NCBI RefSeq assembly: GCF_009928415.1
Contig: NZ_JAABNN010000013.1
Coordinates: forward strand, 59,989 to 123,988
Length of the DNA: 64,000 nucleotides
Direction of reading: 5' to 3'
DNA from: Bacillus sp. USDA818B3_A
Lineage (GTDB): Bacteria; Bacillota; Bacilli; Bacillales; Cytobacillaceae
The notes under the pieces are model-generated. The model was not told the DNA's origin and did no database searches. It saw only the letters and a program-made list of their open reading frames with translations. Within the stretch, counting starts at the first letter, position 1; the number at the start of each line of letters is the position of its first letter. Below, piece after piece: positions 53,215-63,960 of this stretch. The position numbers were made by a program, and so were the translations under genes.

Positions 53215-53988
53215 ATGGGTATTATTAGGACTGATGAATGGCTTGAGGCTGATTTTGATAATCCTTTAAATATTTGTGAAAAGCTGATTCCTTATTTTAA
53301 GGGACAAACAAAAAGGGAAATATATAGCGAGTTGATAAACTTTGGCATGTATCAGCCGTCCCGATCTTCCAGAGCGTACCAAACGGAGCTGATTAAACAG
53401 CAGGCATGGGAAAAAGTAGAACAAACACTTTCTAAATATAGAGATAGGTGGAATGGTCCGGATATCCCTATTTTTATTTTTCCAATCGCACAGACAGGAG
53501 GACTTTTTAGAAGAGCAGAAAAAGGAAAAGCGGGGGTGTCCTTCCCAGATAAACTTTTTTTATTCCTCTCGAATTACGATGATCCTAAGGAGATTGAAGC
53601 TCTCATTGTTCATGAATATCATCATGTATGCAGGATGAATCGCTTAAATAAGAAAATAGAAGAGTACACTTTACTTGATTCTTTAATAATTGAAGGACTA
53701 GCAGAATATACTGTTTTAAAAAACTGTGGACCTGAATACTTAGCCTCCTGGTGCACTGCTTATTCAGAAAAAGAGTTATCAACATTTTGGGAGAGGTACT
53801 TAAAAAATCAGCTGGGAAAGAAGAAAGTTGAAAGAGGGCACGATGACCTGTTATATGGTGGCGGCAGGTACCCAAAACTAATGGGATATGCAATGGGATA
53901 TTATATTATCAAAAATTATTATAAAATGAATAATTATTCTATAAAGCTTTCATTTACTACACAAGCGGATAGATATATTGAAGATTAA
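53215..53988 (+). CDS. yjaZ: DUF2268 putative zinc metalloprotease YjaZ
   Basis: This 257-aa cytoplasmic protein of the YjaZ/DUF2268 family has the zinc motif HEYHH (in IVHEYHHVCRMN, about 138-149) and a downstream glutamate in LIIEGLAEYTV as third ligand, the gluzincin pattern. No signal peptide is seen. Targets are unknown. The 149-bp gap after fabF and its own ribosome binding site suggest separate transcription. Confidence 0.82.
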   Translation: MGIIRTDEWLEADFDNPLNICEKLIPYFKGQTKREIYSELINFGMYQPSRSSRAYQTELIKQQAWEKVEQTLSKYRDRWNGPDIPIFIFPIAQTGGLFRRAEKGKAGVSFPDKLFLFLSNYDDPKEIEALIVHEYHHVCRMNRLNKKIEEYTLLDSLIIEGLAEYTVLKNCGPEYLASWCTAYSEKELSTFWERYLKNQLGKKKVERGHDDLLYGGGRYPKLMGYAMGYYIIKNYYKMNNYSIKLSFTTQADRYIED

Positions 53989-54094
53989 CGGAAAGTTTGT
54001 CCCCATTTGGAGCAAAATATATATAAAGGAATAATTTAACTGAGGTCTGCCCATACTGATTGACAAACAGTTTCTTGAAGTGAGGGGTTGTATA

Positions 54095-54841
54095 ATGTTG
54101 TATCTTCATGATGTTTGGGTAAATTGGTTTGAAGGCGAGGAAAATGGATATAATGTTTGCCACTTTCATGAATGGCGAAAAGATGACGGTGTAGAGCTGT
54201 TAGACCAAGTGCCGCTGATAAAAATCGAGCCGCTTCTATTTGATTACATCGAGAATGATTTATCTGAGCTGCCTCAACAGCTTCTCGATGATATTTTTCA
54301 AAAAGCCTACTTAAGAAAAAACCACGAAAGAATCCAGCTTGATTATTGTTTTGTCGTTACGGACGGCACAGGAATATTAGCAGTAGATACGATTGGATAT
54401 AATATTCCAATCCGAAAAAGCAGATTAATACCGAGACAAGAACAGCTTGTTTACGAAATGATCAGCCAGCATGAAGCAAAACCATATCATTTTTACGCCC
54501 AGCCTAAAACGAAGGACTTTCATATCTTATCACCTGAACCTGATTTGATGAGAGGCCTAACCAGAAAAGAAAGACAGTTAAAGCAATTACTTTTTATGGC
54601 ACTCGATCAATTACTGACAGCCAATAACGAAGCGGAGGTCCGCTATTGGTACACTGAATGGTGTCCTGAGCAATATTCAACCATTCAAGAAATGAATTTT
54701 GAGGATGCTTGGGAACAGCTTTTTGAAGAAACAAAATATGGCTGGTCCAAACGCCATGAAACCTTCTGTGAAAATTTAATAAAAGGACAGCCCTTCTTTG
54801 AAAAACTCTGGGAGATGGAACATGGTCCAAAAGTAAATTAA
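54095..54841 (+). CDS. yjbA: UPF0736 protein YjbA
   Basis: This 248-aa soluble protein of unknown function is close to B. subtilis YjbA (249 aa) over its length ([65 protein letters not shown]). ATG 54095 follows GAGGGG. A GTG at 54080 is less likely. The neighbour trpS is convergent. Confidence 0.82.
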   Translation: MLYLHDVWVNWFEGEENGYNVCHFHEWRKDDGVELLDQVPLIKIEPLLFDYIENDLSELPQQLLDDIFQKAYLRKNHERIQLDYCFVVTDGTGILAVDTIGYNIPIRKSRLIPRQEQLVYEMISQHEAKPYHFYAQPKTKDFHILSPEPDLMRGLTRKERQLKQLLFMALDQLLTANNEAEVRYWYTEWCPEQYSTIQEMNFEDAWEQLFEETKYGWSKRHETFCENLIKGQPFFEKLWEMEHGPKVN

Positions 54842-54896
54842 AAGCCTGACAGCAAAGGCAGGTCCCGCCTGCCTTTGCCTATCAGGCTTTTTTTTC
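54841..54896. terminator. Bidirectional terminator between yjbA and trpS
   Basis: A large hairpin with outer arms AAAGCCTGA/TCAGGCTTT, inner arms GCAAAGGCAGG/CCTGCCTTTGC and T at both ends serves the two convergent genes. Confidence 0.9.
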
Positions 54897-54897
54897 T

Positions 54898-56210
<1,313 letters not shown>

Positions 56211-56216
56211 TAGAAC

Positions 56217-56246
56217 ATTATATCCGATTACAAAGAGTAATTTCAA
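56217..56246 (-). promoter_or_regulatory. SigmaA promoter of the trpS leader
   Basis: On the minus strand, -35 TTGAAA (56246-56241) and -10 TATAAT (56222-56217) are separated by 18 bp, giving a start near 56210. It overlaps the start of the space before the next gene. Confidence 0.75.
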
Positions 56247-56251
56247 GCTAG

Positions 56252-56608
56252 TTACAAATAATAGGCAATAAGAGCGGCCGCCATTAAAAGACCATTAATC
56301 AGCCCATGGAGAAGAAAAGGTTTTTCATCTATGCTGATTAATTCAGATAATCCAGGGACTTCCTCAAATCTCCTTTTATCTCTTCCGCGGGAGAAGGCAA
56401 GATTAAAGGATTTTGAGATGACATCGTAAAATCCGCTATGAATGGTATAAAGCAGTAAGGATAGTAAAATTAACCCTGCAGCAATATAAAAAGATATATC
56501 GATATAGTGAATGAGTGAAATATTATGGTGGAAAAATAATGAAGCTATTACAATTATTGTCTGAGTAATAGAGAGAATTATTAGATTTTTCTTGAAGTTA
56601 AATCTCAT
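56252..56608 (-). CDS. DUF3899-like small membrane protein
   Basis: This 118-aa protein has three predicted transmembrane helices (about residues 8-27, 34-56 and 98-117) and a charged loop SRGRDKRRFEEVPGLSELISIDEK. It looks like the DUF3899 family of bacilli, of unknown function. The ATG at 56608 follows AGGAGG. It is upstream of trpS on the same strand, and its stop codon is only about 5 bp before the trpS -35. Confidence 0.68.
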   Translation of the reverse strand: MRFNFKKNLIILSITQTIIVIASLFFHHNISLIHYIDISFYIAAGLILLSLLLYTIHSGFYDVISKSFNLAFSRGRDKRRFEEVPGLSELISIDEKPFLLHGLINGLLMAAALIAYYL

Positions 56609-56778
56609 GCTATACCTCCTGTGAAGCCTGATTTATCAAGTGAAACAGACCTATAGTATACAAAAAAATATGGTATAAGTCTAAATTATATCATAGCCAT
56701 GTGTAACGCTTACGTAACAATTGTTTCGAAAATGAAAATTAATTTTCAAAAAGTAATGTACAATTAGTTGAAAATATG

Positions 56779-56784
56779 TATAAT
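56779..56784 (+). promoter_or_regulatory. -10 element of the opp operon
   Basis: A perfect TATAAT lies 48 bp upstream of oppA, with a poor -35. Two imperfect CodY-like 15-mers flank it, AATTTTCAAAAAGTA (56741-56755) and ATTTTTCAGAATAAT (56798-56812). Each has three mismatches to AATTTTCWGAAAATT, so CodY control is possible but unproven. Confidence 0.45.
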
Positions 56785-56831
56785 AGGGAATGTAGTAATT
56801 TTTCAGAATAATAGAAAAGGGAGGTCTACTA

Positions 56832-58520
56832 GTGAAGAAATCAAAACTTTCACTACTTTTAGTACTATCACTAGTACTTAGCATGTTCTTAGCAGCATGT
56901 TCAGGCGGTGATAAAAAAGACACAAGCTCGTCTGATGGCAAAAACACTAGTGATACAGAACAATTAGCAGATAAACAAGAACTAAATATTCTGGAATCTG
57001 CTGAAATTCCAACAATGGATAGTGTAATGGCTCAAGACACTTTGGCTTTCACAACTATTAACGCAACAAACGAAGGTCTATATCGCTTAGACCCAGATCA
57101 AAAAGTAATTAATGGTGTTGCTGATGGCATGCCAACTTATAATGATGACAAAACTGTCCTCACTATCAAATTAAAAAAAGATGTTAAATGGTCTAACGGT
57201 GACCCTGTTACTGCTAATGACTTCGTGTATGCATGGAGACGTGCAATTGATCCTAAAGTAGCTGCTCCATATGGTGCCTACTTCATGGAAGGCAAAATCA
57301 AAAATGCTTCTGAAATCGTTGCAGGAAAAGCAAAACTAGAAGATTTAGGTATTAAAGCAATTGACGATAATACTTTAGAAATAACTCTTGTAAGAGCTCT
57401 TCCATATATTGAATCATACTTAACATTCCCATTGTTCTATCCACAAAACGAAAAGTATGTGACAGAACAAGGCAAAGACTACGCGAAAGACGCTGCCCAC
57501 ATTCTTTACAATGGTCCATTTAAAATGACTAAGTGGGATGGCCCAACTGGAACTGAATGGGTATTAGAAAAGAACGCGGATTACTGGAACGCAAAAGAAG
57601 TTACTCTTGAAAAGATTAACTTCAACGTTTCTAAAGATCCACAAGCTTCTGCAAACGCATATACTGCTGGCGAAGCTGATATTACACCAAAGTTAGCACA
57701 AGCTGCGATCCTTTCACAATTTGAAGGAGCGGATGACTTACTTCGTTACCAAGAACCATCCATCTGGTGGTTGAAAATGAACGAGAAGAACCCAGCGTTG
57801 AAAAATGTTAACATCCGTAAAGCAATCGCACTTTCTGTTGATAAAAAAGCTTTAGTTGATGATGTATTAGCAAACGGTTCAATTGCTGCAGACTTCTTAG
57901 TTCCAAAAGGTTTCTCTTTCTTAGATAATAAAGATTTCCGTGATACAGCAGGAACTTACCTAAAAACTGACAAAGAAAAAGCAGCAGAACTTTGGAAAAA
58001 AGGACTTGAAGAAACTGGTCTGAAAGAAGTAAACTTTACTTATGTTGGTCAAGATACAGAAACATCAAAAGTGACTGATGCATTCATCAAAGACCAATTA
58101 GAAAAGAACTTACCAGGATTAAAGATTACAATTGAGGCTGTACCATTCAAAATTCGTATCGCTCGTGAAGATGCTGAAGATTACGATCTATTAATGGGCG
58201 GTTGGGGACCAGACTATGCTGACCCAATGACTTATATGGATTTATGGGTTACTGGCGGCGGCCAAAACCACATGAGCTATGGCAACCCTGAATTTGATAA
58301 GTTAATCAAAGCAGCAAACGAAGATTTAGTTGCTAAGCCAGAAGAACGCTGGAAGGCACTTCAAGATGCAGAAAAAATCTTGTTAGAGGATGATGCAGCA
58401 ATTGCACCACTTTATCAACGTTCTGTTAACATCTTGATCAATCCAAAAGTTAAAGGCTTTGCACATCACGCATTTGGACCTGACTATAGTTACCAGTGGA
58501 TTAAAATCACAAATGAGTAA
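56832..58520 (+). CDS. oppA: Oligopeptide-binding lipoprotein OppA
   Basis: OppA is the extracellular peptide receptor of the Opp ABC importer. The 562-aa lipoprotein has a signal peptide with lipobox LAAC (Cys23), a Gly/Ser/Asp linker, then the SBP_bac_5 domain (TINATNEGLYRLDP, VKWSNGDPVTANDFVYAWRRAIDPKVAAPY, GGWGPDYADPMTYMDLW). GTG start after GGGAGG. It is followed by a hairpin that probably lowers expression of the downstream genes relative to oppA. Confidence 0.94.
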   Translation: MKKSKLSLLLVLSLVLSMFLAACSGGDKKDTSSSDGKNTSDTEQLADKQELNILESAEIPTMDSVMAQDTLAFTTINATNEGLYRLDPDQKVINGVADGMPTYNDDKTVLTIKLKKDVKWSNGDPVTANDFVYAWRRAIDPKVAAPYGAYFMEGKIKNASEIVAGKAKLEDLGIKAIDDNTLEITLVRALPYIESYLTFPLFYPQNEKYVTEQGKDYAKDAAHILYNGPFKMTKWDGPTGTEWVLEKNADYWNAKEVTLEKINFNVSKDPQASANAYTAGEADITPKLAQAAILSQFEGADDLLRYQEPSIWWLKMNEKNPALKNVNIRKAIALSVDKKALVDDVLANGSIAADFLVPKGFSFLDNKDFRDTAGTYLKTDKEKAAELWKKGLEETGLKEVNFTYVGQDTETSKVTDAFIKDQLEKNLPGLKITIEAVPFKIRIAREDAEDYDLLMGGWGPDYADPMTYMDLWVTGGGQNHMSYGNPEFDKLIKAANEDLVAKPEERWKALQDAEKILLEDDAAIAPLYQRSVNILINPKVKGFAHHAFGPDYSYQWIKITNE

Positions 58521-58538
58521 CTATAATTAATCAAATAG

Positions 58539-58575
58539 AAAGAGAGTATATTTTAAAGAATATACTCTCTTTTTA
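58539..58575 (+). terminator. Attenuating hairpin between oppA and oppB
   Basis: An AGAGAGTATATT/AATATACTCTCT perfect stem is followed by TTTTT. It is likely a partial terminator giving high oppA relative to the permease genes. Confidence 0.88.
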
Positions 58576-58631
58576 CCTGTATGAGAATTGTCGTAAAATG
58601 TCGAAAATTTAATTAATTAGGAGGTGTAGGC

Positions 58632-59564
58632 ATGGTCAAATATATATTAAAACGTGTTGGCTATATGATCATTACACTTTTTGTCGTTGCATCACTTACT
58701 TTTTTCCTCATGAAGCTAATTCCTGGCAGTCCGTTTAATAACTTCGAAAAACTTACTGAAGTTCAGCGTAATATTCTTTTGGAAAAATATGGATTGAACG
58801 ACCCTGTGCCTGTTCAATATCTAAACTATATGGCGAATTTGGTAAAAGGGGATTTAGGTGTTTCCTTCCAATTTGATAATACCCCTGTAACTGAACTTAT
58901 TGCAAACCGTCTTGGACCATCTGCACAATTAGGTCTGCAAGCTATGATCGTTGGTTCGATTCTAGGTATTTTATTAGGTGTTATTGCTGCCTTAAAACAA
59001 AACACTTGGGTAGATTACGGTTCAACCTTTATTGCCGTGGTTGGTAAATCTATACCTTCATTTATTTTTGCTGGTTTGATGCAATATTATATTTCAGTTA
59101 AACTAGGCTGGCTTCCAGTAATGTTATGGAAAGGCCCTGAATATACGATTCTGCCTACCATTGCACTTGCTATGTTCCCAATCTCTATTGCTGCCCGCTT
59201 TATGCGTACAGAAATGGTTGAGGTTTTAGGTTCTGATTACATCACCTTGGCACGAGCTAAAGGTGCAAGCCGCTGGCAGATTAGTTTTAAACATGCCTTA
59301 AGAAATGCTTTAATTCCAGTTGTAACTGTCTTAGGACCACTAGCTGTCAGCTTAATGACCGGTTCACTTGTTATTGAGCAAATTTTTGGTATCCCAGGAA
59401 TCGGGGAGCAATTCGTTAAATCAATTAATATGAATGATTACCCTGTTATTATGGGGACAAATATCCTATTCGCAGTATTATTTATCGTGGTTATATTGAT
59501 AGTTGATATTCTATATGGAATTATTGACCCACGTATTCGTGTAACGGGGGGGAAAGCTAAATGA
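58632..59564 (+). CDS. oppB: Oligopeptide permease OppB
   Basis: This 310-aa inner permease subunit has six transmembrane helices. The N-terminal helix (MVKYILKRVGYMIITLFVVASLTFFLMKLIPGSPF) is followed by the EAA loop (DYITLARAKGASRWQISFKHALRNALIPVV) that docks to the ATPases. Ribosome binding site TAGGAGGTG. Its stop overlaps oppC by four bases. Confidence 0.94.
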   Translation: MVKYILKRVGYMIITLFVVASLTFFLMKLIPGSPFNNFEKLTEVQRNILLEKYGLNDPVPVQYLNYMANLVKGDLGVSFQFDNTPVTELIANRLGPSAQLGLQAMIVGSILGILLGVIAALKQNTWVDYGSTFIAVVGKSIPSFIFAGLMQYYISVKLGWLPVMLWKGPEYTILPTIALAMFPISIAARFMRTEMVEVLGSDYITLARAKGASRWQISFKHALRNALIPVVTVLGPLAVSLMTGSLVIEQIFGIPGIGEQFVKSINMNDYPVIMGTNILFAVLFIVVILIVDILYGIIDPRIRVTGGKAK

Positions 59565-60586
59565 GCAAAGACTTAAATCTCACAAAAGATATGTTTGCTC
59601 CTGCCCATATTGATCCATCGAAAAGTGAAAAAATTGCTAAACCAAGTTTGAATTTTTGGCAGGATTCATGGCTAAGGGTCCGAAAAAATAAGGGTGCCGT
59701 AGTCAGCATGATTATTCTGGTTATCATGATTATTATGGCCTTTGTCGGTCCAATGATTACACCGTATGATTATGACACGCAAAATACCAAACATAACAAC
59801 CTTCCACCACGGATTCAAGGGTTAGAAAATGTGCACTGGCTTCCATTTGACGGTACCTTAACTAGAAGAGATGGCAACGAATATAACGCTTATGAAATTC
59901 GTAAAGTGGACGCGTATTATTGGTTTGGTACTGATAATTTAGGCCGTGATCAATTTGCGCGTGTTTGGAAAGGTACACAAGTATCATTATTTATCGCGTT
60001 TATGGCTGCGTTAATTGACATGGTTATTGGGGTGGCATATGGTGCAATTTCCGGTTATATAGGTGGTCGTACAGATAGTATCATGCAGAGGATTATCGAA
60101 ATCATCGTCGGTATACCGAACTTGATTGTAGTTGTATTGATGATTCTCGTTCTAAAACCAGGGATTATTCCTATTATTATCGCTTTAACCATTACGGGAT
60201 GGACAAGTATGGCCCGTGTGGTTCGTGCACAAGTATTAAAATTTAAAGGACAAGAATTTGTACTGGCGGCTAAAACATTAGGTGCCTCAGATTCGTCGAT
60301 TATTTTTAAGCACATGATTCCGAATATGTTTGGTGTCATTATTATTAATACAATGTTTTCTATCCCAAATGCGATTTTCTTTGAAGCATTCTTAAGTTTT
60401 ATCGGGTTAGGATTACAAGAACCTCATGCATCGTTAGGTACATTAGTCAATTCGGGATTTAAATCAATGATTGCCTTTCCATATCAAATGATTATTCCTT
60501 CCATTATGATTGCGGTAATCATGGTATGTTTCAATCTTGTTGCAGACGGATTGCGTGATGCATTGGATCCAAAAATGCGTGATTAG
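59561..60586 (+). CDS. oppC: Oligopeptide permease OppC
   Basis: This 341-aa second permease subunit has a cytoplasmic N-terminus (OppC_N), a first helix at about 47-68, a periplasm-facing insert (PRIQGLENVHWLPFDGTLTRRDGNEYNAYEIRKVDAYYWFGTDNLGRDQFARV) and five further helices. The EAA loop is FVLAAKTLGASDSSIIFKHMIPNMFG. Start overlaps oppB (ATGA). Confidence 0.94.
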   Translation: MSKDLNLTKDMFAPAHIDPSKSEKIAKPSLNFWQDSWLRVRKNKGAVVSMIILVIMIIMAFVGPMITPYDYDTQNTKHNNLPPRIQGLENVHWLPFDGTLTRRDGNEYNAYEIRKVDAYYWFGTDNLGRDQFARVWKGTQVSLFIAFMAALIDMVIGVAYGAISGYIGGRTDSIMQRIIEIIVGIPNLIVVVLMILVLKPGIIPIIIALTITGWTSMARVVRAQVLKFKGQEFVLAAKTLGASDSSIIFKHMIPNMFGVIIINTMFSIPNAIFFEAFLSFIGLGLQEPHASLGTLVNSGFKSMIAFPYQMIIPSIMIAVIMVCFNLVADGLRDALDPKMRD

Positions 60587-60603
60587 AAGGCAGGTGGATA
60601 TAA

Positions 60604-61674
60604 ATGGAGAAAGTTTTAGAAGTAAAAGATTTAAATATTTCGTTTCATACATTCTCGGGTGAAGTGAAGGCGATCCGTGGCGTAAGTTTTGATTTATATA
60701 ATGGGGAAACGCTAGCTATTGTAGGTGAATCAGGTTCCGGAAAATCTGTAACCACTAAATCAATTATGCGCCTATTGCCCGAACATAATTCAGAAATTAA
60801 AAGCGGGCAGATCCTTTTTAATGGGAAAGATTTAACCAAGTTAAAGGATAAAGAGATGCAAAAAATCCGCGGAAAAGACATTTCTATGATTTTCCAGGAC
60901 CCAATGACCTCTTTAAATCCGACTATGAAAATTGGCAACCAAATCATGGAGCCGCTAATTAAACACCAAAACATGAGCAGGCACGCTGCAAGAGAAAGAG
61001 CGGTAGACCTTTTAAAGCTTGTAGGGATTCCAAAACCTGAGATTCGTGTAGACCAATATCCACACCAATTCTCAGGCGGGATGAGACAAAGGGTGGTTAT
61101 TGCGATTGCTTTAGCATGTAATCCTAAAATTCTAATTGCGGACGAACCTACAACAGCACTCGACGTTACAATTCAAGCGCAGATCTTAGAATTGATGAAA
61201 GATTTGCAGAAGAAAATTGATACCTCGATTATCTTTATTACACACGATCTTGGGGTAGTTGCTAACGTAGCAGACCGTGTGGCTGTCATGTATGGTGGTA
61301 AAATTGTTGAAATTGGAACGGCGGATGAGATTTTCTACAATCCTCAGCATCCTTACACATGGGGATTAATTAGTTCGATGCCGGATATGGAAACAGACGA
61401 TGAGGAATTATTCTCAATTCCTGGTACGCCGCCAGATCTATTAGATCCTCCAAAAGGGGATGCATTTGCACCACGTAATCCTTATGTAATGAAAATTGAT
61501 TTGGAGCAGGAGCCTCCATTCTTTAAAGTATCCGATACACACTATGCTGCTACATGGTTATTACATCCAGATGCACCAAAGGTTGAACCGCCTGAGGCTG
61601 TAAAGAGACGTCAAAGCCAATATGTTGGTACAGCTGGTACAGGTAAATACCCTGGAACAAAGGGGGGGAAGTAA
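60604..61674 (+). CDS. oppD: Oligopeptide ABC transporter ATPase OppD
   Basis: This 356-aa ATPase has Walker A GESGSGKS near residue 40, signature FSGGMRQRV, Walker B ILIADEPTTALD and the H-loop FITHDLGVVANVADRVAVMYGGKIVE. The C-terminal oligopeptide extension carries PGTPPDLLDPPKGDAFAPRN. Such extensions often hold an FeS-like cysteine motif, but here it lacks cysteines. It pairs with OppF. Confidence 0.94.
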   Translation: MEKVLEVKDLNISFHTFSGEVKAIRGVSFDLYNGETLAIVGESGSGKSVTTKSIMRLLPEHNSEIKSGQILFNGKDLTKLKDKEMQKIRGKDISMIFQDPMTSLNPTMKIGNQIMEPLIKHQNMSRHAARERAVDLLKLVGIPKPEIRVDQYPHQFSGGMRQRVVIAIALACNPKILIADEPTTALDVTIQAQILELMKDLQKKIDTSIIFITHDLGVVANVADRVAVMYGGKIVEIGTADEIFYNPQHPYTWGLISSMPDMETDDEELFSIPGTPPDLLDPPKGDAFAPRNPYVMKIDLEQEPPFFKVSDTHYAATWLLHPDAPKVEPPEAVKRRQSQYVGTAGTGKYPGTKGGK

Positions 61675-62613
61675 ATGGCACAAAAAGAAAAATTACTTGA
61701 GATTAAGAACTTACAGCAATATTTCAACCCGGGAAAACCGAATGAAGTAAGGGCTGTTGATAATGTCAGCTTTGATATCTACAAAGGTGAGGTTATGGGC
61801 CTTGTAGGTGAATCCGGCTGCGGTAAATCCACAACTGGCAGAACGATTATTCGTTTATACGATGCGACGGGTGGAGAGGTATTATATGATGGGATTAATG
61901 TCCACGGGAAAAAGTCTAAGAAGCAGTTAAAAGAATTTAACCGTAAAATGCAAATGATCTTCCAAGACCCATATGCCTCTTTGAATCCAAGACTGAAAAT
62001 TGCCGATGTAATTGCCGAGGGAATCGACATTCATGGTTTGGCCAAAACAAAGGAAGAGCGTATGAACCGTGTTTACGATTTACTGGAAACAGTAGGTTTG
62101 AATAAAGAACACGCTAATCGCTATCCTCATGAATTCAGCGGCGGGCAGCGCCAGCGGATTGGTATTGCTAGAGCACTTGCAGTTGAGCCTGAATTTATTA
62201 TCGCGGATGAACCAATTTCTGCCTTGGACGTATCAATTCAAGCACAGGTAGTTAACTTAATGAAAAAGCTTCAAAAAGAAAAAGGCTTAACATATCTGTT
62301 TATTGCGCATGATTTATCCATGGTTAAATATATTAGTGACCGTATCGGTGTTATGTATTTCGGTAAAATGGTGGAGCTTGCTCCAGCTGATGAGCTATAT
62401 AAAAATCCACTTCATCCCTATACACAATCATTATTATCTGCTATTCCTGCTCCAGATCCAATCACTGAGCGGGCGAGAAAGCGGAAAACCTATAATCCTG
62501 CTAGTCATAATTATACTGATAATGAGTCAATCGAATTTAGGGAAGTAACACCTGGCCACTTTGTTCTTTGTTCAGAAAAGGAACTTAAACAATATCAGGC
62601 TAATATTAAGTAA
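61675..62613 (+). CDS. oppF: Oligopeptide ABC transporter ATPase OppF
   Basis: This 312-aa ATPase, partner of OppD, has Walker A GESGCGKST, signature FSGGQRQRIGIARALA, Walker B FIIADEPISALDVSIQAQ and the H-loop FIAHDLSMVKYISDRIGVMYFGKMVE. Its ATG directly follows the oppD stop, with AAGGGGGGGAAG as ribosome binding site inside oppD. It is the last gene of oppABCDF. Confidence 0.94.
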   Translation: MAQKEKLLEIKNLQQYFNPGKPNEVRAVDNVSFDIYKGEVMGLVGESGCGKSTTGRTIIRLYDATGGEVLYDGINVHGKKSKKQLKEFNRKMQMIFQDPYASLNPRLKIADVIAEGIDIHGLAKTKEERMNRVYDLLETVGLNKEHANRYPHEFSGGQRQRIGIARALAVEPEFIIADEPISALDVSIQAQVVNLMKKLQKEKGLTYLFIAHDLSMVKYISDRIGVMYFGKMVELAPADELYKNPLHPYTQSLLSAIPAPDPITERARKRKTYNPASHNYTDNESIEFREVTPGHFVLCSEKELKQYQANIK

Positions 62614-62615
62614 TA

Positions 62616-62654
62616 AAAAAACGATCTCGATTTTTTATTGAGATCGTTTTTTTT
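62616..62654 (+). terminator. opp operon terminator
   Basis: An ACGATCTC/GAGATCGT stem is flanked by A and T runs, just after the oppF stop. Confidence 0.9.
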
Positions 62655-62701
62655 ATATTTCGGCATTTATCCAGCATTAACGAATAGTGCCTATCTGTAA
62701 A

Positions 62702-62887
62702 TTAATTTTTCTTTCCGCCAACGGTTTTCCAGCCAGTTTGATATTTGGCACTTTCATTTGTAAACTCAGTTCTGCGTTTTCCACCAAATACTTTCTCTCC
62801 GATTCCATTAGTTATAACTCCCATAAAAGCAGTAATGCCAATGATTAACACAGTAACAATCATTAAATCTGTTATGTATGCTCCCAT
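62702..62887 (-). CDS. Small single-span membrane protein
   Basis: This 61-aa protein has one N-terminal transmembrane helix (ITDLMIVTVLIIGITAFMGVI, about residues 5-25) and a basic, polar C-terminus (EKVFGGKRRTEFTNESAKYQTGWKTVGGKKN). I do not recognise the family. A ribosome binding site GGAGGGG precedes the ATG at 62887. It lies alone between opp and spxA. Confidence 0.62.
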   Translation of the reverse strand: MGAYITDLMIVTVLIIGITAFMGVITNGIGEKVFGGKRRTEFTNESAKYQTGWKTVGGKKN

Positions 62888-63432
62888 TTTTGTACCCCTC
62901 CAGTGTGTATATTAAAAAAACATGACCGGTATTTTTATCTCTTAATTTCATTGTAAAAGAACTTATCATGTAAAGAAAGTAAAAAAGACAAAAATTAAAT
63001 TCTAATTGAATGCGTTTTCAATAGGGCGCGTTTAATTGAGAATGGAAGTTAAGTTAAATTTAAGAAAAGGTCAATAAAATAAAAGACAGGTAAAACAGAA
63101 GAATATTGAGCCGCAAAATACCTGTTTAATTAATAAATTATTTACGAACATTTTATTTATGAAATTAATATTTAATTTAATTTGCAATCAATAAGTTTTA
63201 AAAAGTTTGAAACTTTTTCGAAGAATATTCGTCTAATAATATATAGATAGGAAGAGCTCAATCGTTATTATTTTTTAAAAAGGGATACCCTTTTTTGAAA
63301 CAGTGGTGTATAATTTATGATAGAAATTACTTATTTATAATTATTTTAATTACGAAGAGGTTTCTTCCACAATAGAAATGGGTACATGACTATATAAGAT
63401 GAATGTAAATTAAAGAGGAGTGTGAAGAACGG
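62888..63432. other. 545-bp upstream region of spxA
   Basis: This region is AT-rich and has no convincing open frame. It contains a hairpin with a three-base loop, AAAAAGGG-ATA-CCCTTTTTT (63277-63296), and, 13 bases on, a TATAAT (63309-63314) that could be the -10 of an spxA promoter. ACAGGTA and TACCTGT (about 63086-63125) form another inverted repeat. B. subtilis spxA has several stress-controlled promoters, and I cannot identify the operators here. Confidence 0.45.
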
Positions 63433-63828
63433 ATGGTAACCCTATACACTTCACCAAGTTGTACATCATGTAGAAAAGCAAAATCATGGTTAGAAGAGCA
63501 TGAAATTCCATACACCGAAAGAAATATTTTCTCTGAGCCCTTATCAATGGATGAAATTAAAGAAATACTGCGTATGACAGAAGATGGTACGGACGAAATC
63601 ATTTCAACTAGATCGAAAACATTCCAAAAATTAGACGTTAATCTGGACGCAATGCCCCTGCAAGACTTATTTAAACTAATCAAAGAAAATCCGGGCTTAT
63701 TACGCCGCCCAATTATTATTGATGAGAAACGTTTACAGGTTGGCTATAATGAAGACGAAATCAGACGGTTCTTACCAAGAAGAGTCAGAACCTTTCAATT
63801 ACGTGAAGCACAAAAAATGGTTAATTAA
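63433..63828 (+). CDS. spxA: Transcriptional regulator SpxA
   Basis: Spx binds the C-terminal domain of the RNA polymerase alpha subunit and redirects transcription under disulfide stress. It is normally degraded by ClpXP with YjbH. The 131-aa protein has the redox switch CTSC (Cys10-Cys13), the ArsC-like fold, and [28 protein letters not shown]. The C-terminal tail ends in KMVN, similar to the ClpXP-recognised end. ATG follows AGAGGAGTG. The position after opp equals B. subtilis. Confidence 0.94.
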   Translation: MVTLYTSPSCTSCRKAKSWLEEHEIPYTERNIFSEPLSMDEIKEILRMTEDGTDEIISTRSKTFQKLDVNLDAMPLQDLFKLIKENPGLLRRPIIIDEKRLQVGYNEDEIRRFLPRRVRTFQLREAQKMVN

Positions 63829-63838
63829 TAGTAACTGA

Positions 63839-63886
63839 AAAAAGACGACTTAAAAATTCACAAAAATGAATTTTGAGTCGTCTTTT
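63839..63886 (+). terminator. spxA terminator
   Basis: AAAAGACGACT and AGTCGTCTTTT form the base of a long stem that also pairs AATTCA/TGAATT. The 3' end is T-rich. Confidence 0.9.
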
Positions 63887-63960
63887 CTAATCTGGCGGGA
63901 TTTTCAAAAGCACTGAAAAAGTCAATTTTATTAAAATTTAGCCTATGTAAAAGAACACTG

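Noticed and set aside
56741..56812. CodY operators at oppA
   Set aside because: Two 15-mers each have three mismatches to the consensus in a very AT-rich region. Chance is likely, so they are only mentioned under the -10 element.
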